Below are positions 12,243 to 23,335 of a stretch of DNA of 64,000 nt, piece after piece (position 1 is the stretch's first letter; every line of letters starts with the position of its first letter). A program made the position numbers and the translations under genes. Source of the stretch: Liolophura sinensis (Eukaryota; Mollusca; Polyplacophora; Chitonida; Chitonidae); NCBI RefSeq assembly GCF_032854445.1, contig NC_088297.1:17001127-17065126 (forward strand), read 5' to 3'. A model generated the notes under the pieces. That model was not told where the DNA came from. It was given only the letters and a program-made list of their open reading frames with translations, and searched no databases.

Positions 12243-12667
12243 TGAATAGGCCTATGCCTGAGTAAAGACAGAAATAGGCCTATGCCTGAGTAAAGACAGA
12301 AATAGGCCTATGCCTGAGTAAAAAGACAGAAATAGGCCTGTGTCTGGGTAAAAAGACAGAAATGGGCCTATGCCTTGGTAAAAAGACAGAAATAGGCCTA
12401 TGCCTAGGTAAAAAGACAGAAATGGGCCTGTGTCTGGGTAAAAAGACAGAAATAGGCCTGTGCCTGGGTAAAAAGACAGAAATAGGCCTATGCCTAGGTA
12501 AAGACAGAAATAGGCCTATGCCTGAGTAAAAAGACAGAAATAGGCCTGTGTCTGGGTAAAAAGACAGAAATGGGCCTATGCCTAGGTAAAAAGACAGAAA
12601 TAGGCCTATGCCTAGGTAAAAAGACAGAAATGGGCCTATGCCTAGGTAAAAAGACAGAAATAGGCCA
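12243..12667. repeat. Minisatellite, unit 28-30 bp, about 14 copies
   Basis: Unit AGACAGAAATAGGCCTATGC followed by CTAGGTAAAA. Several copies keep a 30-bp period, so one minus frame reads a 10-residue peptide repeat (PISVFLPRHR). This is a product of the array; nothing indicates a gene. Confidence 0.9.
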
Positions 12668-12745
12668 GCATATATACATGATATATGGTCCTAGTATTAT
12701 GAACACAAGAAGAAACCTAACCTAGGAGAAAGGTTTTCCTTTTTC

Positions 12746-12772
12746 AAAACAAAACAAAACAAAACAAAAAAC
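12746..12772. repeat. (AAAAC)n simple repeat
   Basis: Five AAAAC units ending in an A run. Confidence 0.9.
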
Positions 12773-14280
12773 AAGAATTCCCTGTTCATTTACAGGAGAC
12801 AACATTCTTCTGACCCATTACTACATTTACATGAATTAAATTCGATGCAGTAAAGGTGGCTGTCTAATAAACCTGAAGTCAGTTGTTCAATACTACTATA
12901 CACTGAGATTGACATCAATCGTTCAATCAATGATCACTGCTTGATCATGGCGACCTCCGCGTCCAGGTGCTCGATACAACAACAACTTAAGGCTGTTTCA
13001 TATGGGGACTAATTGTTTGGTCGAATCCAACGATCAATCGAAGGCATTGCGAGACTTGTTCACCGTGTGTATCTATCAAGGTATCATCATAGCGTGTCTG
13101 TACTTACATGGCCGCTTTTACTTCAAATGTGATCGGAGAAAAAGCGTGGTCTACCTGTGTGAGTTGTGGCGCGCTGTTTAAAGGGCGCCTTGCAGTGATC
13201 TCAAACCCGGCGCTAAGTTAGGACCTAGAATCCTCATAGCGACACGCCGCTTACATCAACCAAACTACACTAAAATCGTTGCAGTGTCAAGCTCTCGTGT
13301 ACATATTGTACGCCTGTAGCCTGATTTCCGCAAATTTTTCATCTCAGTCGGCATTCACTCTCATTTAGAGTTATAGAGGAAGGTATATATATATCAGTAA
13401 TTATTTCGTAGCCTTGCTCGATCGGTGCTTGGAGGCAACCTTTTGATTTCTGTGAGCGACATGCTGTCGTTTTCAGCCTGTTTGGATGTTTACAACGTTG
13501 TCTTCGTTTGTTAAGTGATAGTATTAATCACGCTATAGACACGATCAAATTCTATCTGGAAAGCGTAGGCCTAAATGCATGCCGTTTTAACATGATAACA
13601 TGCATGCATGAGTGATGTGTGGGTCTATCGGTATAGGCCTACTGTATATCGGCCTATGTGGAAAAATTGATTCGGACAATAACTTCATTCGGAATTAGCC
13701 TTCATAGGCCCACCATCTACTTTAGAGGGTGAAAATAATGATTAGCCTATCTCATTTAAAACGAAATTATTGAAATGTTTTGGTCCATTACATTGTATGG
13801 CATATGCCTTACATGTATTAGGTTATAGTAAGTCAACAAGAGATATGGGTTTCCTCATTATCGGGGGCAGAAAGCTCGAAAGTCAATTTAATCCTGAGTT
13901 GGTTCAGGGCTAACATGCAAGGCGATTTCAATTATTGTTCATATCAATAGTATCACTCGACAGTTTGTATGGCTCCTCTGGGCGGTATATCGACCGAATG
14001 ATATAAAAATTATTTATTTATTTATTGCTGAACGCAGTTCCCAAGAATTTTTCACTCATGTCTGGATGCAGTTTGTCTTTTAAAAAAGTGGAAGAGACGT
14101 GGATGCCCAGCGTAAACCAATGATCAACCTGTGTCAAGTTACTGACGAGCTTTTTCACACGTGATATATGCCTACAGATATGCACACTGTATTGGTGGAA
14201 GACATATGGTCTTGAACACACGTTAAACTTCACAGGAAAACCGATTATGGTCATCAAGGTTGGTATATTAAGAAAATCTC
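12773..14280. other. Upstream region of the amine oxidase gene, nothing firmly recognised
   Basis: No coding exon seen. A 5' exon and promoter of the amine oxidase gene could lie here, because the start exon has an upstream acceptor, but I see no decisive core promoter. A faint SINE-like tail (TTATTTATTTATTGCTG) lies at 14009-14060. Confidence 0.4.
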
Positions 14281-14283
14281 CCG

Positions 14284-14345
14284 TCCAAGGCCGGGTTTGA
14301 ACCTACGCCTCATGATTCCTAGCGATTAAAAGCCGGTGTCTCCAA
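14284..14345 (-). repeat. tRNA-like B box remnant
   Basis: On the minus strand GTAGGTTCAAACCCGGCC matches a tRNA T-arm (B box GGTTCAAACCC). No complete cloverleaf is visible, so this is probably the head of an old SINE. Confidence 0.35.
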
Positions 14346-14481
14346 CAAAACATAAATCAGATCTCTTTCTAATGAAGTTCTATCATGCCCCATCCCCATG
14401 GTCATTATGTGAACTCTCTTAATACTGAAAGTTTATATATAAATTTAAAATAATGTCAAAATTTTTTGCAGAAATGCCGGA

Positions 14482-14680
14482 TGTATTTATGAATGCTTGG
14501 TGTTTGACGTCGTCCTTAACAATTTTTAAGTCATATGACGATGAGAAGTCATTAGTTGTGTGCGTATATACTGTGTCTTCTTGTGGCAGGGCGAGACCAA
14601 AAAGTGCAGTAGCCACTGAAGTATCATACCAAAGACACCACACATGACAGCCTATCAAGCCAATCACTTTAGTGTACATC
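14482..14680 (-). repeat. SINE-C, 3' part
   Basis: Inverted tail GAATGCTTGGTGTTTGACGT, CATATGACGATGAGAAGTC, then GTGTCTTCTTGTGGCAGGGC and CATACCAAAGACACCACAC, as in the longer copy at 29830. Confidence 0.7.
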
Positions 14681-14985
14681 ATGTATACATTAGTCAATTT
14701 TTTGCCTGTTTTAGTAAAACTATACTCACACGTTTGGCAATGATGTTGGAATGTGAATTAAGCAATCAGATATATTATATACCGCAAGCAGGATACAAAC
14801 GATTATAGTTTTTGGTAGCTTCAAAATGGATACCAACGATGTCGTTGGCTTCACAATTCGGAATAACATCCTATACACATGAGACGTAAGACCGGGTGCT
14901 CCCGGATGTAAGGCATCGTTGCTGTCTTGTGAGGGTTGGGGTACTTGTGCGTTCCTTAGAATTCGTAGGAAGGCCTTTGTACCTA

Positions 14986-15178
14986 AACTACGTGTTGACT
15001 TATAGTGCAGCTTCACTGGAACAAAAGGCACCATGTGATTTTCATAATATGCAGGACTTACACCGACAACAGCGTGATAGTTGATAAATGGTCACACGTA
15101 GCACGCAGTGAAATACGGCCTTTTGTCTATTTATCTCAGTAACATGTAAAATCCTTAAACAGTTGCAAATTACACGTC
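14986..15178 (+). repeat. Family D repeat, copy 1
   Basis: Contains CAGCGTGATAGTTGATAAAT, GGTCACACGTAGCAC and TTGCAAATTACACG. Weaker similarity (GATGTCACTGGTCTAGAATT) continues to about 15270. Confidence 0.65.
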
Positions 15179-15398
15179 CCCAGGTGCCGTGGCTAAAGGG
15201 AAATTAAGAACATCATTGATATTAGTTTCTATTTCTTAGATGTCACTGGTCTAGAATTAAGACTGGCTCAAAAGATCTGAAACGTTCCCGCTGTTATGTA
15301 CATGTAAGTTGGCTGTTCTGAGCTATTGAAAAATTGAGAAAAAAAAGTGCTGGAAGAAGCTAAAGAAGGCATACGCTTCAATCTCAGTTCAGGTTTTT

Positions 15399-15598
15399 NN
15401 NNNNNNNNNNNNNNNNNNNNNNNNNNNNNNNNNNNNNNNNNNNNNNNNNNNNNNNNNNNNNNNNNNNNNNNNNNNNNNNNNNNNNNNNNNNNNNNNNNNN
15501 NNNNNNNNNNNNNNNNNNNNNNNNNNNNNNNNNNNNNNNNNNNNNNNNNNNNNNNNNNNNNNNNNNNNNNNNNNNNNNNNNNNNNNNNNNNNNNNNNN
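15399..15598. other. Assembly gap, 200 N
   Basis: Exactly 200 undetermined bases, probably a placeholder of arbitrary length. The missing last exon of the calmodulin-like gene could be in it. Confidence 0.95.
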
Positions 15599-16435
15599 TA
15601 TATTAGGATCGAATGTGAAAACATTATGCTTTTTCGTATTTACTCTATACATGCACCAATTGTCAGTTAATAATTAAGCTACTATTGAAACCCCGTTGTG
15701 GGGGAAAATATGTTAGCGGGAAACCAATACTTTACTGACATCTTCATACTGCTATTGATAACATTTGCCCAATGACATAGTATGGTTCGTAGTGATTTGA
15801 TTTAATTTGATATTACGTGTCTGTATCAGTTTACTCCATGGCATCTTCCACCGAAAGCGTTGCAATGTTCCAGGTACGGAGTTCCCTCCTCTTTCCACGC
15901 AGTCATTCGGAAACATCTTAAGTCTGCGTTGCCCAGTTCTTTTTGACGTGGAGAAAATACCGGTCTCCAGTGGGAATCCTGAACGTTCAGTTCATTATGA
16001 TGTCAACCAGAAGCAGTTCTCGCGATAAATATATCTCCTGACGTCACCTCCGGCTAAAAGTATCTGTGGGCCAAAACTTTGGAAAATTCTAAAAGAAAGA
16101 AATGAACATGAAGTGTTCGTGTTCACAGAAAGAGCAAATAAAATAAAAACCAAGCCAATAAAAGTTTATTCCCACAGAAAATCAAAATAAATCAAACGAC
16201 AATACTGATGGCATTGCGGTAATTGATACGAAACAAAACACTCATTTACACAAAAGGTAGTTCAGCCCTTTTTTTGTTTCCCGAAATGGCCAATTTTGTG
16301 TACAATAGCATATTAGCGTTTAGTTAAGCTGGAAGCTGATGTTACGTAACTGCAGTTTATAATCCTCTGAAGCTAAATTACCTTGACCGTATCTCCAAGG
16401 TGTCTCTTTGTGGTAGATTGCTCATATTTCCTACA
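15599..16435. other. Nothing recognised
   Basis: No exon with EF-hand features and no known repeat. Expected to lie downstream of, or in the 3' part of, the minus-strand calmodulin-like gene. Confidence 0.4.
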
Positions 16436-16630
16436 TATATATAGTGCTGCCTCACTGGGACATCTTGCCAAAGACATAATAAGGTTTTCTCCTCCCACAA
16501 TATAAAAGACTTACAGCATAGAGAGTAAAACCAGAGCAGTGACGACAGCGTGATAGCTGGCAAATGGTCACACGTAATCGGAGAAGTCTCTTGTCAGTTT
16601 ATCACTAACAGGGTTTTATTCTAACTGTAT
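16436..16630 (+). repeat. Family D repeat, copy 2
   Basis: CAGCATAGAGAGTAAAACCA, then GCGTGATAGCTGGCAAATGG, TCACACGTAATCGG and GGGTTTTATTCTAACTG. The segment before it (GTGCTGCCTCACTGGGACA) resembles part of the SINE-B/C body in reverse. Confidence 0.75.
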
Positions 16631-16671
16631 TTATTAATTTATTATTTGCTAAAAAGTTTCTCAAATATTTA

Positions 16672-16795
16672 TTAATTTATTTATTTGATTGGTGTTTTAT
16701 ATCGTACGGCTGCCAGCTTTATAGTGTGAGAAAAGCAGGTAAAACCCTGGTAAACCATTACCAGGTTGCTGCCAAAACTTCTCACGTATCTTTCT
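16672..16795 (-). repeat. Degenerate SINE-A 3' fragment
   Basis: TTTATTTATTTGATTGGTGT then TTTATATCGTACGG and, farther on, ACCAGGTTGCTGCC and CTCACGTA. Confidence 0.6.
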
Positions 16796-17438
16796 GACTG
16801 TCAGTAAATGCTTTAAAGTAAAAGAAAGCTAAATTGTGAAGTAAGGTTCATCATAAGGCAACTCTACACAAAATACATTTATTTATTTATTTTTTCAGAT
16901 TTTTTAAGAGTGTTGAAAGGCATTCAAATATTTTAATAGTAAGGTGGGCTTTATGAGCCATACTGACGGTATCTAGGAACTCAGACATTACATCACCTTT
17001 TTCCTGATGTTCACGAGAAGGAAGGGATTTTTGGGAATCTTTTTCCCATGAGTAAAAAGAGTTGTTCAAACATTCAGTGTCATGATTAAAGTTGGAAAAA
17101 CTTCCTGTGACCTCAGAGTTGCTAAACTCTGAGGATATGGTTCATAAAGCCACCTTAGAATTCAAATGTTTGAACGCAAATGTTTAACTCTCTACACAAA
17201 AATCTAAAAAAAAAATAATAAATGAAAGTATATTAATGCATAGTTTTAAGCGGGTCTATTTAGTGATGCCTACTTCGATTTTTAGAGATCGTTTTCCTCT
17301 AATATAGTAACAACACCCACACCCCCTAGTGACATTCCGTAGGCAGAATTAAAGTATACGTGTAAGTCTTGCCGCCGTTTTAGTCATGAAACATGAATAT
17401 TTAAACACGAATCTCTAAGCAATTCCAGGCATACTAAC

Positions 17439-19494
17439 CTTCGTAGCTAATCCTACCATCTCCGTCTTTGTCCGCTTCTCTCATCAGATCATCTATTTGT
17501 TTGTCCGTTAACTTCTCCCCCAGATTTACCAAGACAGTCCTTAACTCAGCACTGCTGATAAATCCGTCACCGTTCCGGTCAAACACACGGAAAGCGTTCT
17601 TCATCTCCTGTTCTTCCGTGTCCAGATCTCGATACTTCTTCTCCATCATGTTCAGAAATTCGTCAAACTCTATCGCCCCGCTTCCTGATAGTCAAGAAAG
17701 AATTATGAAAACTGCTGCGAGAGGTAGCGATCCCTGGGTTTAAGCCTACACAGGGTGGTTCTTCCATTATTTCTTTTGTTTTTTCGTCCACTTTTATATG
17801 AGTTAAGTATTGTCTACTTATCGTGAAAATGGATATTAAAAGGCATCAGTGAGATTCCAACTCTATACTGTCTATAATAGCCGTGGAGATGCAGGTTTAT
17901 AAAAACGTGCTCAAATCCATGACTTCTTACATGAAGAGCTAAGGTTAAGTAAACGGTTGAACTGTGTAAAAAAAATATCCGAAGATCAAATCAATGTTTT
18001 TTGTTTCTCGCAGTTGCGTATAGTTAGTTACTCGTTCTGTCAGACAGTGCTCTATTTGGAGCAAGCACGACCTAATGTATGGGTCAGCACGAATTCACTA
18101 AATGATCAATAATAATTGAAAAATTCAATTTCTATAAAATTTCAATGAAATATCAATTCTAATACCCGTCAAACTAAGAGTTGGCTGTTTTTATGAGAGG
18201 TTGTTGACAGTGACATCCAGTGAAGAATCCAACTTACATTTGAAGCCAAAATAGGACAAAAAGCAAAACAAACAAACAAAAACAAAAAAAACGCAAACAA
18301 AACTACAAAGCAAATTCCTAACGCAGTCTTGTTGGAAAAAATTTAGAACCGGCAGCCTAGGCATACCTTACTTGAGTTCTCGCTCAGCCCAGTTTCCTCC
18401 CACCATAATGCTGGCCCCCACCATAATGCTGTCCGCCGTCGTATACGTGAAATACTCTAGAGTGCGGCGTAAAACACCAATCAAATAAATAAATAAATAC
18501 TGGAGTTCCCAGGGCATATGACGGGCATCAGTTTGACTTCGCGATTCAAAAGTTTCAGCGGTTAGATTATTGGTAGTTGAAGGTTTGTCATTGACGGTTA
18601 TGACATTTTTTAGAACAGTGTGATTTGGGGAATCAATGTCTACCAAACATTAGCACGGGTTCGGGCTGCAAAGGTAAGTGAAATTTTCTTGGTGAATTCA
18701 GATGTGACCGGCCGGGCTGCACATGGGGAAGGCCACGTACATTTACCTTGGGCTACTCAGTTACTCAGTCATTAAAATTGTAGGGGGCCCCGTGGCCAAG
18801 GTGGTTAGCAAACCAGCATGAGGCAGTGACCAAGGAGCCTCTCACTAATGCGGTGGCTGTGAGTTCAAGTCCAGCTCATGTTGGCTTCCTCTCCGGCCAT
18901 ACGTGGGAAGGTCTGTTAGCCACTTGATGATTGTCGTAGGTTTCCCCCGGGCCCTGTCTTTTTTCTGCCACTATAATGCTGGCCAGCGTCGTATAAGTGA
19001 AATATTCTAGAGTATTTTAAAGGCCTAATCAGTAATGAATGTAGCATCATTATTCATATTTTATTCCTAGCAATTTTAAACTGTTCTTCCTGAAGTTTGC
19101 GTAGCACCGGTACTTCAAAATTTTATGCACGGGCACTGACTAAGAGTTAGGTTGCTTACCGCAATCTCCACCAACTTTCAACAGAGGCATTCAAGGGAGT
19201 TAACTCTGTCTAATATTACAGCGCTACCGACCAATTTGATCCTTACATTCGAATGACCTTTTGAGAATGATGGATTCGCATGTTTTCCCGAATAACATTC
19301 TGATCTAACCACGACCGGAAATGAAAGTTTGAAGCAGTACGACGACTCACCGTCTCTATCCGCCTCTTTCATTATATCTCGTAAATCCGCCTCGGAAGGC
19401 TTTTGTCCCAACGACCGCATCACGACGCCCAGTTCGTCCTTCGTAATCTTCCCATTGCCGTCTTTGTCGAACAGTTCGAAAGACTTTTTAATTT
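17439..19494 (-). CDS. Calmodulin-like protein, two internal exons (partial)
   Basis: A four-EF-hand Ca2+ sensor that would bind target peptides after Ca2+ loading. Exons: 19494-19351 (acceptor TTTTCAG, donor GTGAGT) and 17684-17439 (acceptor ATCAG, donor GTTAGT), joined in phase within the second EF loop. They give 130 residues of an expected 149 or so. Loops in order: [36 protein letters not shown] and [11 protein letters not shown]; all Ca2+-ligand positions visible are canonical. The [14 protein letters not shown] and [15 protein letters not shown] helices are calmodulin-like. The central linker ([14 protein letters not shown]) and several substitutions mark it as a divergent calmodulin or calmodulin-like paralogue; troponin C is less likely. 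The first exon (Met plus about 10 residues, ending in the first base of a Glu codon) and the last exon were not found; the last could be in the gap. Intron 17685-19350 contains two SINE-A copies. Confidence 0.85.
18383..18500 (+). repeat. SINE-A 3' fragment (calmodulin-like intron)
   Basis: GTTTCCTCCCACCATAATGC to GAGTGCGGCGTAAAACACC and an AAAT tail. The CCACCATAATGCTG segment is locally duplicated. Confidence 0.8.
18781..19032 (+). repeat. SINE-A, head to tail (calmodulin-like intron)
   Basis: Begins GGGGGCCCCGTGGCCAAGGT (degraded A box), B box GAGTTCAAGTCCAGC, body with CGTCGTATAAGTGAAATATT. The terminal tail is altered. Confidence 0.8.
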
Positions 19495-19625
19495 CTGAAA
19501 AACACAAGCATAGGGTCAGGTATAATTATTCTTTTGAAAGCCACAATTTTTAGTTGACATTAAAGATTCAAGTAAAACATGTGGTATGTGTCAATAGTCG
19601 CAGTGGCCCGCTTGCGGTAACTCTC

Positions 19626-20206
19626 TACACTGCTGGAAGGATCTGATCAATTCGACCAAACAAATTTTGGTACAGACGCGTCCGACCAAATAATGGGGCG
19701 CCCAAACATAAAAGGGTCAAAACAATCAGATATCTTAGGGTCAGATTTTCTTTGGCCGCCACAACAGGGTCAAAGTAACTATTACAAGATTGGTCAATAG
19801 AGCCAACACAATTTTTATTATAACATTTGCCATGACCCTATTTTGGTGACCAAAGAAAATGCGACCACAGAAAATGCAATCTCACTTGTTTTGGTTGCTT
19901 TGGCCAAAAGTAATGGTTAATTTGACCCTATTCTGGCGAGCATTAAATTGGGACCATAATGGGTCTGGTCGTTTTGACCAATGTTTTAATGCTTAATTTG
20001 ACCCTGTTCTGGTGAGCATTAAATTGGGACCATAATGGGTCTGGTCGTTTTGACCAATGTTTTAATGCTTAATTTGACCCTGTTCTGGTGACCAAAGAAA
20101 ATTTGACGCTAAGATATCTTGTCATTTCGTCCCTTAATATTTGGTCGGAGGCGCCTGTTCCAAACTTTGTTTGGTCGAAGAGACTAGATCCTTCCAACAG
20201 TGTGTA
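19626..20206. mobile_element. Foldback DNA element with terminal inverted repeats of about 120 bp
   Basis: The left arm (from CACTGCTGGAAGGATCT through TCGACCAAACAAA, CCGACCAAATA and AGATATCTTAG to TTTTCTTTGG) matches the reverse complement of the right arm ending CCTTCCAACAGTG. Between them a 76-bp segment (CATTAAATTGGGACCATAAT) is repeated in tandem about twice near 19920-20085. No transposase; non-autonomous. Confidence 0.8.
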
Positions 20207-20554
20207 TGTACAAGCAAGTGAAAGTGTGTCCAAAAGTTGCAATTCCAGTTGCAATCAGCTGCATGGGTATTCATATAGGTCTCAGTTGCACTGAAGCAAA
20301 GCCTGAAGTTGTTCAGTGAAAGCATGGGCAAATTTGGCCTACCCTACTGGAGCAGGGGGAGAACTAACGTTGGCCTATTATGAGCTCATTCAACTTCTTG
20401 CCGCTAACGACTCTGGCCAAAAGTTACGCTGTTAAGTGCGTGTGTGGGGAGGGGCGGTAACGTACGGTAAGATCGTATAATTTTAAATAAATGGGCAAAG
20501 CATTATACCTGTATAAGAACACATGCAGAGATCAGATAAATAGGAGAAACAAGC

Positions 20555-20910
20555 AACAGCATTATCGTTAATAGGGATTACACTTTCTGAATATAGCACA
20601 GATTCTAGTGCTGAAATCTGGCTGAGCCAACTGCGGGTTTCGAACAAGCGACCTCAGAATCAGGCACCTAACCGCCAACAATACATGTCAACCGTCTAGA
20701 CCACTCGGCCAACAGGCCTTCCACGAAAATGGAAGGTAGTTGACCGGTAGACTTTACAGCGAGCATGCATTACCCCTCTGATGACCACATACAACGTCAC
20801 TCCCTTAGGTGAATATATCAGATAGGTATAGATGTCATTTAGAAAGTGGATTAATCCCTATTAACGATAATACCGTTACTTAATCCACTTTCTAAATGAC
20901 ATCTATACCT
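20555..20910 (-). mobile_element. SINE-E: tRNA-like retroposon with palindromic 5' part
   Basis: Flanked by an exact 13-bp direct repeat AGGAGAAACAAGC (20542-20554 and 20911-20923), taken as a target-site duplication. On the minus strand it has an A box (TTGGCCGAGTGGTCTA, near 20711) and B box (TTGTTCGAAACCC, near 20640) as in Ser/Leu-type tRNAs. The tail is AATCCCTATTAACGATAATG. Near its left-hand minus-strand start sits a perfect 31-bp inverted repeat (20824-20854 and 20880-20910). Confidence 0.7.
20824..20910. repeat. Perfect 31-bp inverted repeat with 25-base spacer
   Basis: Left arm begins AGGTATAGATGTCATTTAG and ends GTGGATTAA; the right arm is its exact reverse complement. The spacer (TCCCTATTAACGATAATAC...) also resembles the SINE-E tail at 20560-20590. 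Confidence 0.9.
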
Positions 20911-21267
20911 AGGAGAAACAAGCGTCAAATGCCGTAATAGTGAATTATTTAATAGAAAAAATTAAGCTAAAGATTGATTAACTAATTGGCCGCCATGATT
21001 GGCTCTCTTTACATTAATCTCTCATGCTTAACTGGTCAGGCGTTCATCCGAGAGAATTTGACTTATTTAGTTAATACATGTTAATTTCATTCAGATTAAC
21101 GTTATAATCACAGGGTTTTCGCATACGGTGGCTGTCAGTTTTGCGGATAATCCACCGATTTGGCAAGTTATTGACTTTGCACGCCATTTCTGTGGAATGT
21201 AAGCAGTCTTACACGAATGCAAGACTGCTCAGAGCCGTCAATCGCTTACTTTTACAAAAACCACTAC

Positions 21268-21519
21268 GAAAAGAGAAGGCCTCCGTGACGGAGTGCTTAG
21301 CGCGCCAGCGCAGCAGAATGACGCTGGAGGCTGTCACCAATGCGGTCGCTGTGAGCCCTCCATTTGTGCGTGGGAAGGTCGTTCAGCAGCCGGCAGATGG
21401 TCGTGACTTTGCACCGGACTTTTTCCGGTTTAGTTCCACCCAAATGCTAGCTGCCGTGGTATAATAGAAATATTCTTGAGTACGATGTAAAAAACCAATC
21501 AAATAAATAAATAAATAAA
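21268..21519 (+). repeat. SINE-A, nearly full length
   Basis: GGCCTCCGTGACGGAGTGCT (altered A box), AATGCGGTCGCTGTGAG, then GCAGATGGTCGTGACTTT, CTTGAGTACGATGTAAAA and an AAAT tail. Confidence 0.85.
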
Positions 21520-22200
21520 TATCTCCAATAAACCAGGAACATACCAGTTTAGCATGAACAAGGAGAAGTAAATTAACCAGAAGAAAGATTAAAATGATGC
21601 AGAGAAATCATTCAATCGAGTGTTTAGTCGATTGAAACAACGTCCACACATGTACCGTATTCATATATCACTGTAATAATAAATTACTGTAATAATAAAC
21701 AGATAAACAAGCGATGGAAAGCGCAAACTCATGAATCGTTTCCTCCAGTCAAAGCAGCAGACCAGATCTGACAAATCATTCATCTTTGGTGGATGGCTCC
21801 TGTGTAGACAGTTATGTGATTTAGATGGCGAAGTGTTCCCTTTGATCATAGTATTTGATTTATCAGTTTCTCTTATACAGTTTATTTGATCTGTTGTATT
21901 ATTAGTGGAGCACAATTGTAATCAAATCGCGTGGACACACTTGACGAGATGATGTGATGTGGTGTCCAGTGGTCCCTCACTACCTAGGCAACTTCATTTA
22001 TACATCACTTGCATGGCAGTCATTAACATTAGTTGCCGACTACGCAGTTTTTTGTTCTTTGTGACCCACTTACACCCACACACACACCCCGACACATGGC
22101 TGTTGAACAATGAAATACATATACACACTACAATAACTGTTTCATTTTTAAACACATTTCTGTTAAGGTTCGAAACTAAACTATATTTATTCACTAGAAT
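21520..22200. other. Nothing recognised
   Basis: AT-rich. A CA-rich patch lies at 22072-22095. Expected upstream of the calmodulin-like gene, but I find no convincing first exon. Confidence 0.4.
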
Positions 22201-22202
22201 AA

Positions 22203-22272
22203 ATGAATGAATAAATGAGTGCTTGGGGTTTAACGTCGCCCTTGGCAATTTTTCAGTCATATAATGGCGAGT
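22203..22272 (-). repeat. SINE-B tail fragment
   Basis: GAATGAATAAATGAGTGCTT, then GGGGTTTAACGTCGCCCTTG and TTTTTCAGTCATATAATGGC. Confidence 0.75.
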
Positions 22273-22989
22273 ATTAACTAAACAGATGAGTTAATTATAG
22301 TACACATTTGAATTGTTTACACAGAAATGTATTTTACTAAACACCAATACATGTGCATGTACATGTAATCCATTGCACAACACTTTGTATTTATATTAAG
22401 TGTAAAATGCCGATAAACATGTAAACGTGTTTACTATAGTAAATATTTGATATTTATTATTTAAGCAAATCACCAGTTCACTAGGTTAATCTCCCGTACA
22501 AAAATCTCATTGTCCAGAGTTTTGATGTTTTGACCTCAGTCTAAGATAGATTTTGGAGTCAAGCCCAAATTCTATTCTTTTACGAGTACGAATATCTACA
22601 TAGCGTTTTATAGAGTAATCCTTCACATCTGGCAGCAGATGATTTGCTATAGCTGGGCATTTTAAAAGACTACTCTATGACGCAAGCGCGAGAGTTCATA
22701 GTGAAAAAAGTGATAATAAAACAGACTGTCCACGTGATACATTTTGCTTGAACTGTTGTCCGTATAAAACGGCAAAGGCTTCCCGTAATTCAGCCTTTTC
22801 AACAAGAGGAATAGTTTCATTTTTGTCAGTGTGAATTCTCCTTCCTTGGTCAGTAATATACCGAAGGGTCCTGTGTATGACCTGTACACATCTTTCCTTG
22901 CATTCCCGTATATTGCGTGACTGGTTTAGTCAACGCCACTAGTTATGCGTAGATAGCTGTAGTCACAGCGCAATTGAGATATGTATTGA

Positions 22990-23322
22990 GTGAGTGAGTG
23001 AATGATTCAACGTCGTACTTCACAATTTTCAGTCATGTGACGACGAAGGAATCCTTAGGGTGCATGTAATGTGTCTCCTTGTTATAACTACAGCTGAGAC
23101 TACAGCTGCTTCACTTACCGAAGGCAAGTAAGCCGGCCCCCGCCCGAGCCATTATACTGATACGGGTCAACCAGTCGTTGCACTGTCCCCTTCATGCTGA
23201 ACACCAAGCGAGGTAGTTAAAACTTCCTCTTTTAAAGTCTTAGGCGTAACTCGACCCAGGATTGACCCTGGATCTACCGCTCCCGAAACGTACGCTCTAC
23301 CAACTGTTCTATCAGGGGTGGT
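22990..23322 (-). repeat. Full-length SINE-B with target duplication
   Basis: Flanked by exact 13-bp repeats AGATATGTATTGA (22977-22989, 23323-23335). From left: inverted tail, CATGTGACGACGAAGGAATC, ACCGAAGGCAAGTAAG, CCCGAGCCATTATACTGATA, then the inverted B box (CCCAGGATTGACCC region) and inverted A box (CGCTCTACCAACTG). Confidence 0.92.
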
Positions 23323-23335
23323 AGATATGTATTGA

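Noticed and set aside
12494-12706. Minus-strand frame with repeated PISVFLPRHR
   Set aside because: Product of the 30-bp tandem unit, with no promoter or homologous protein.
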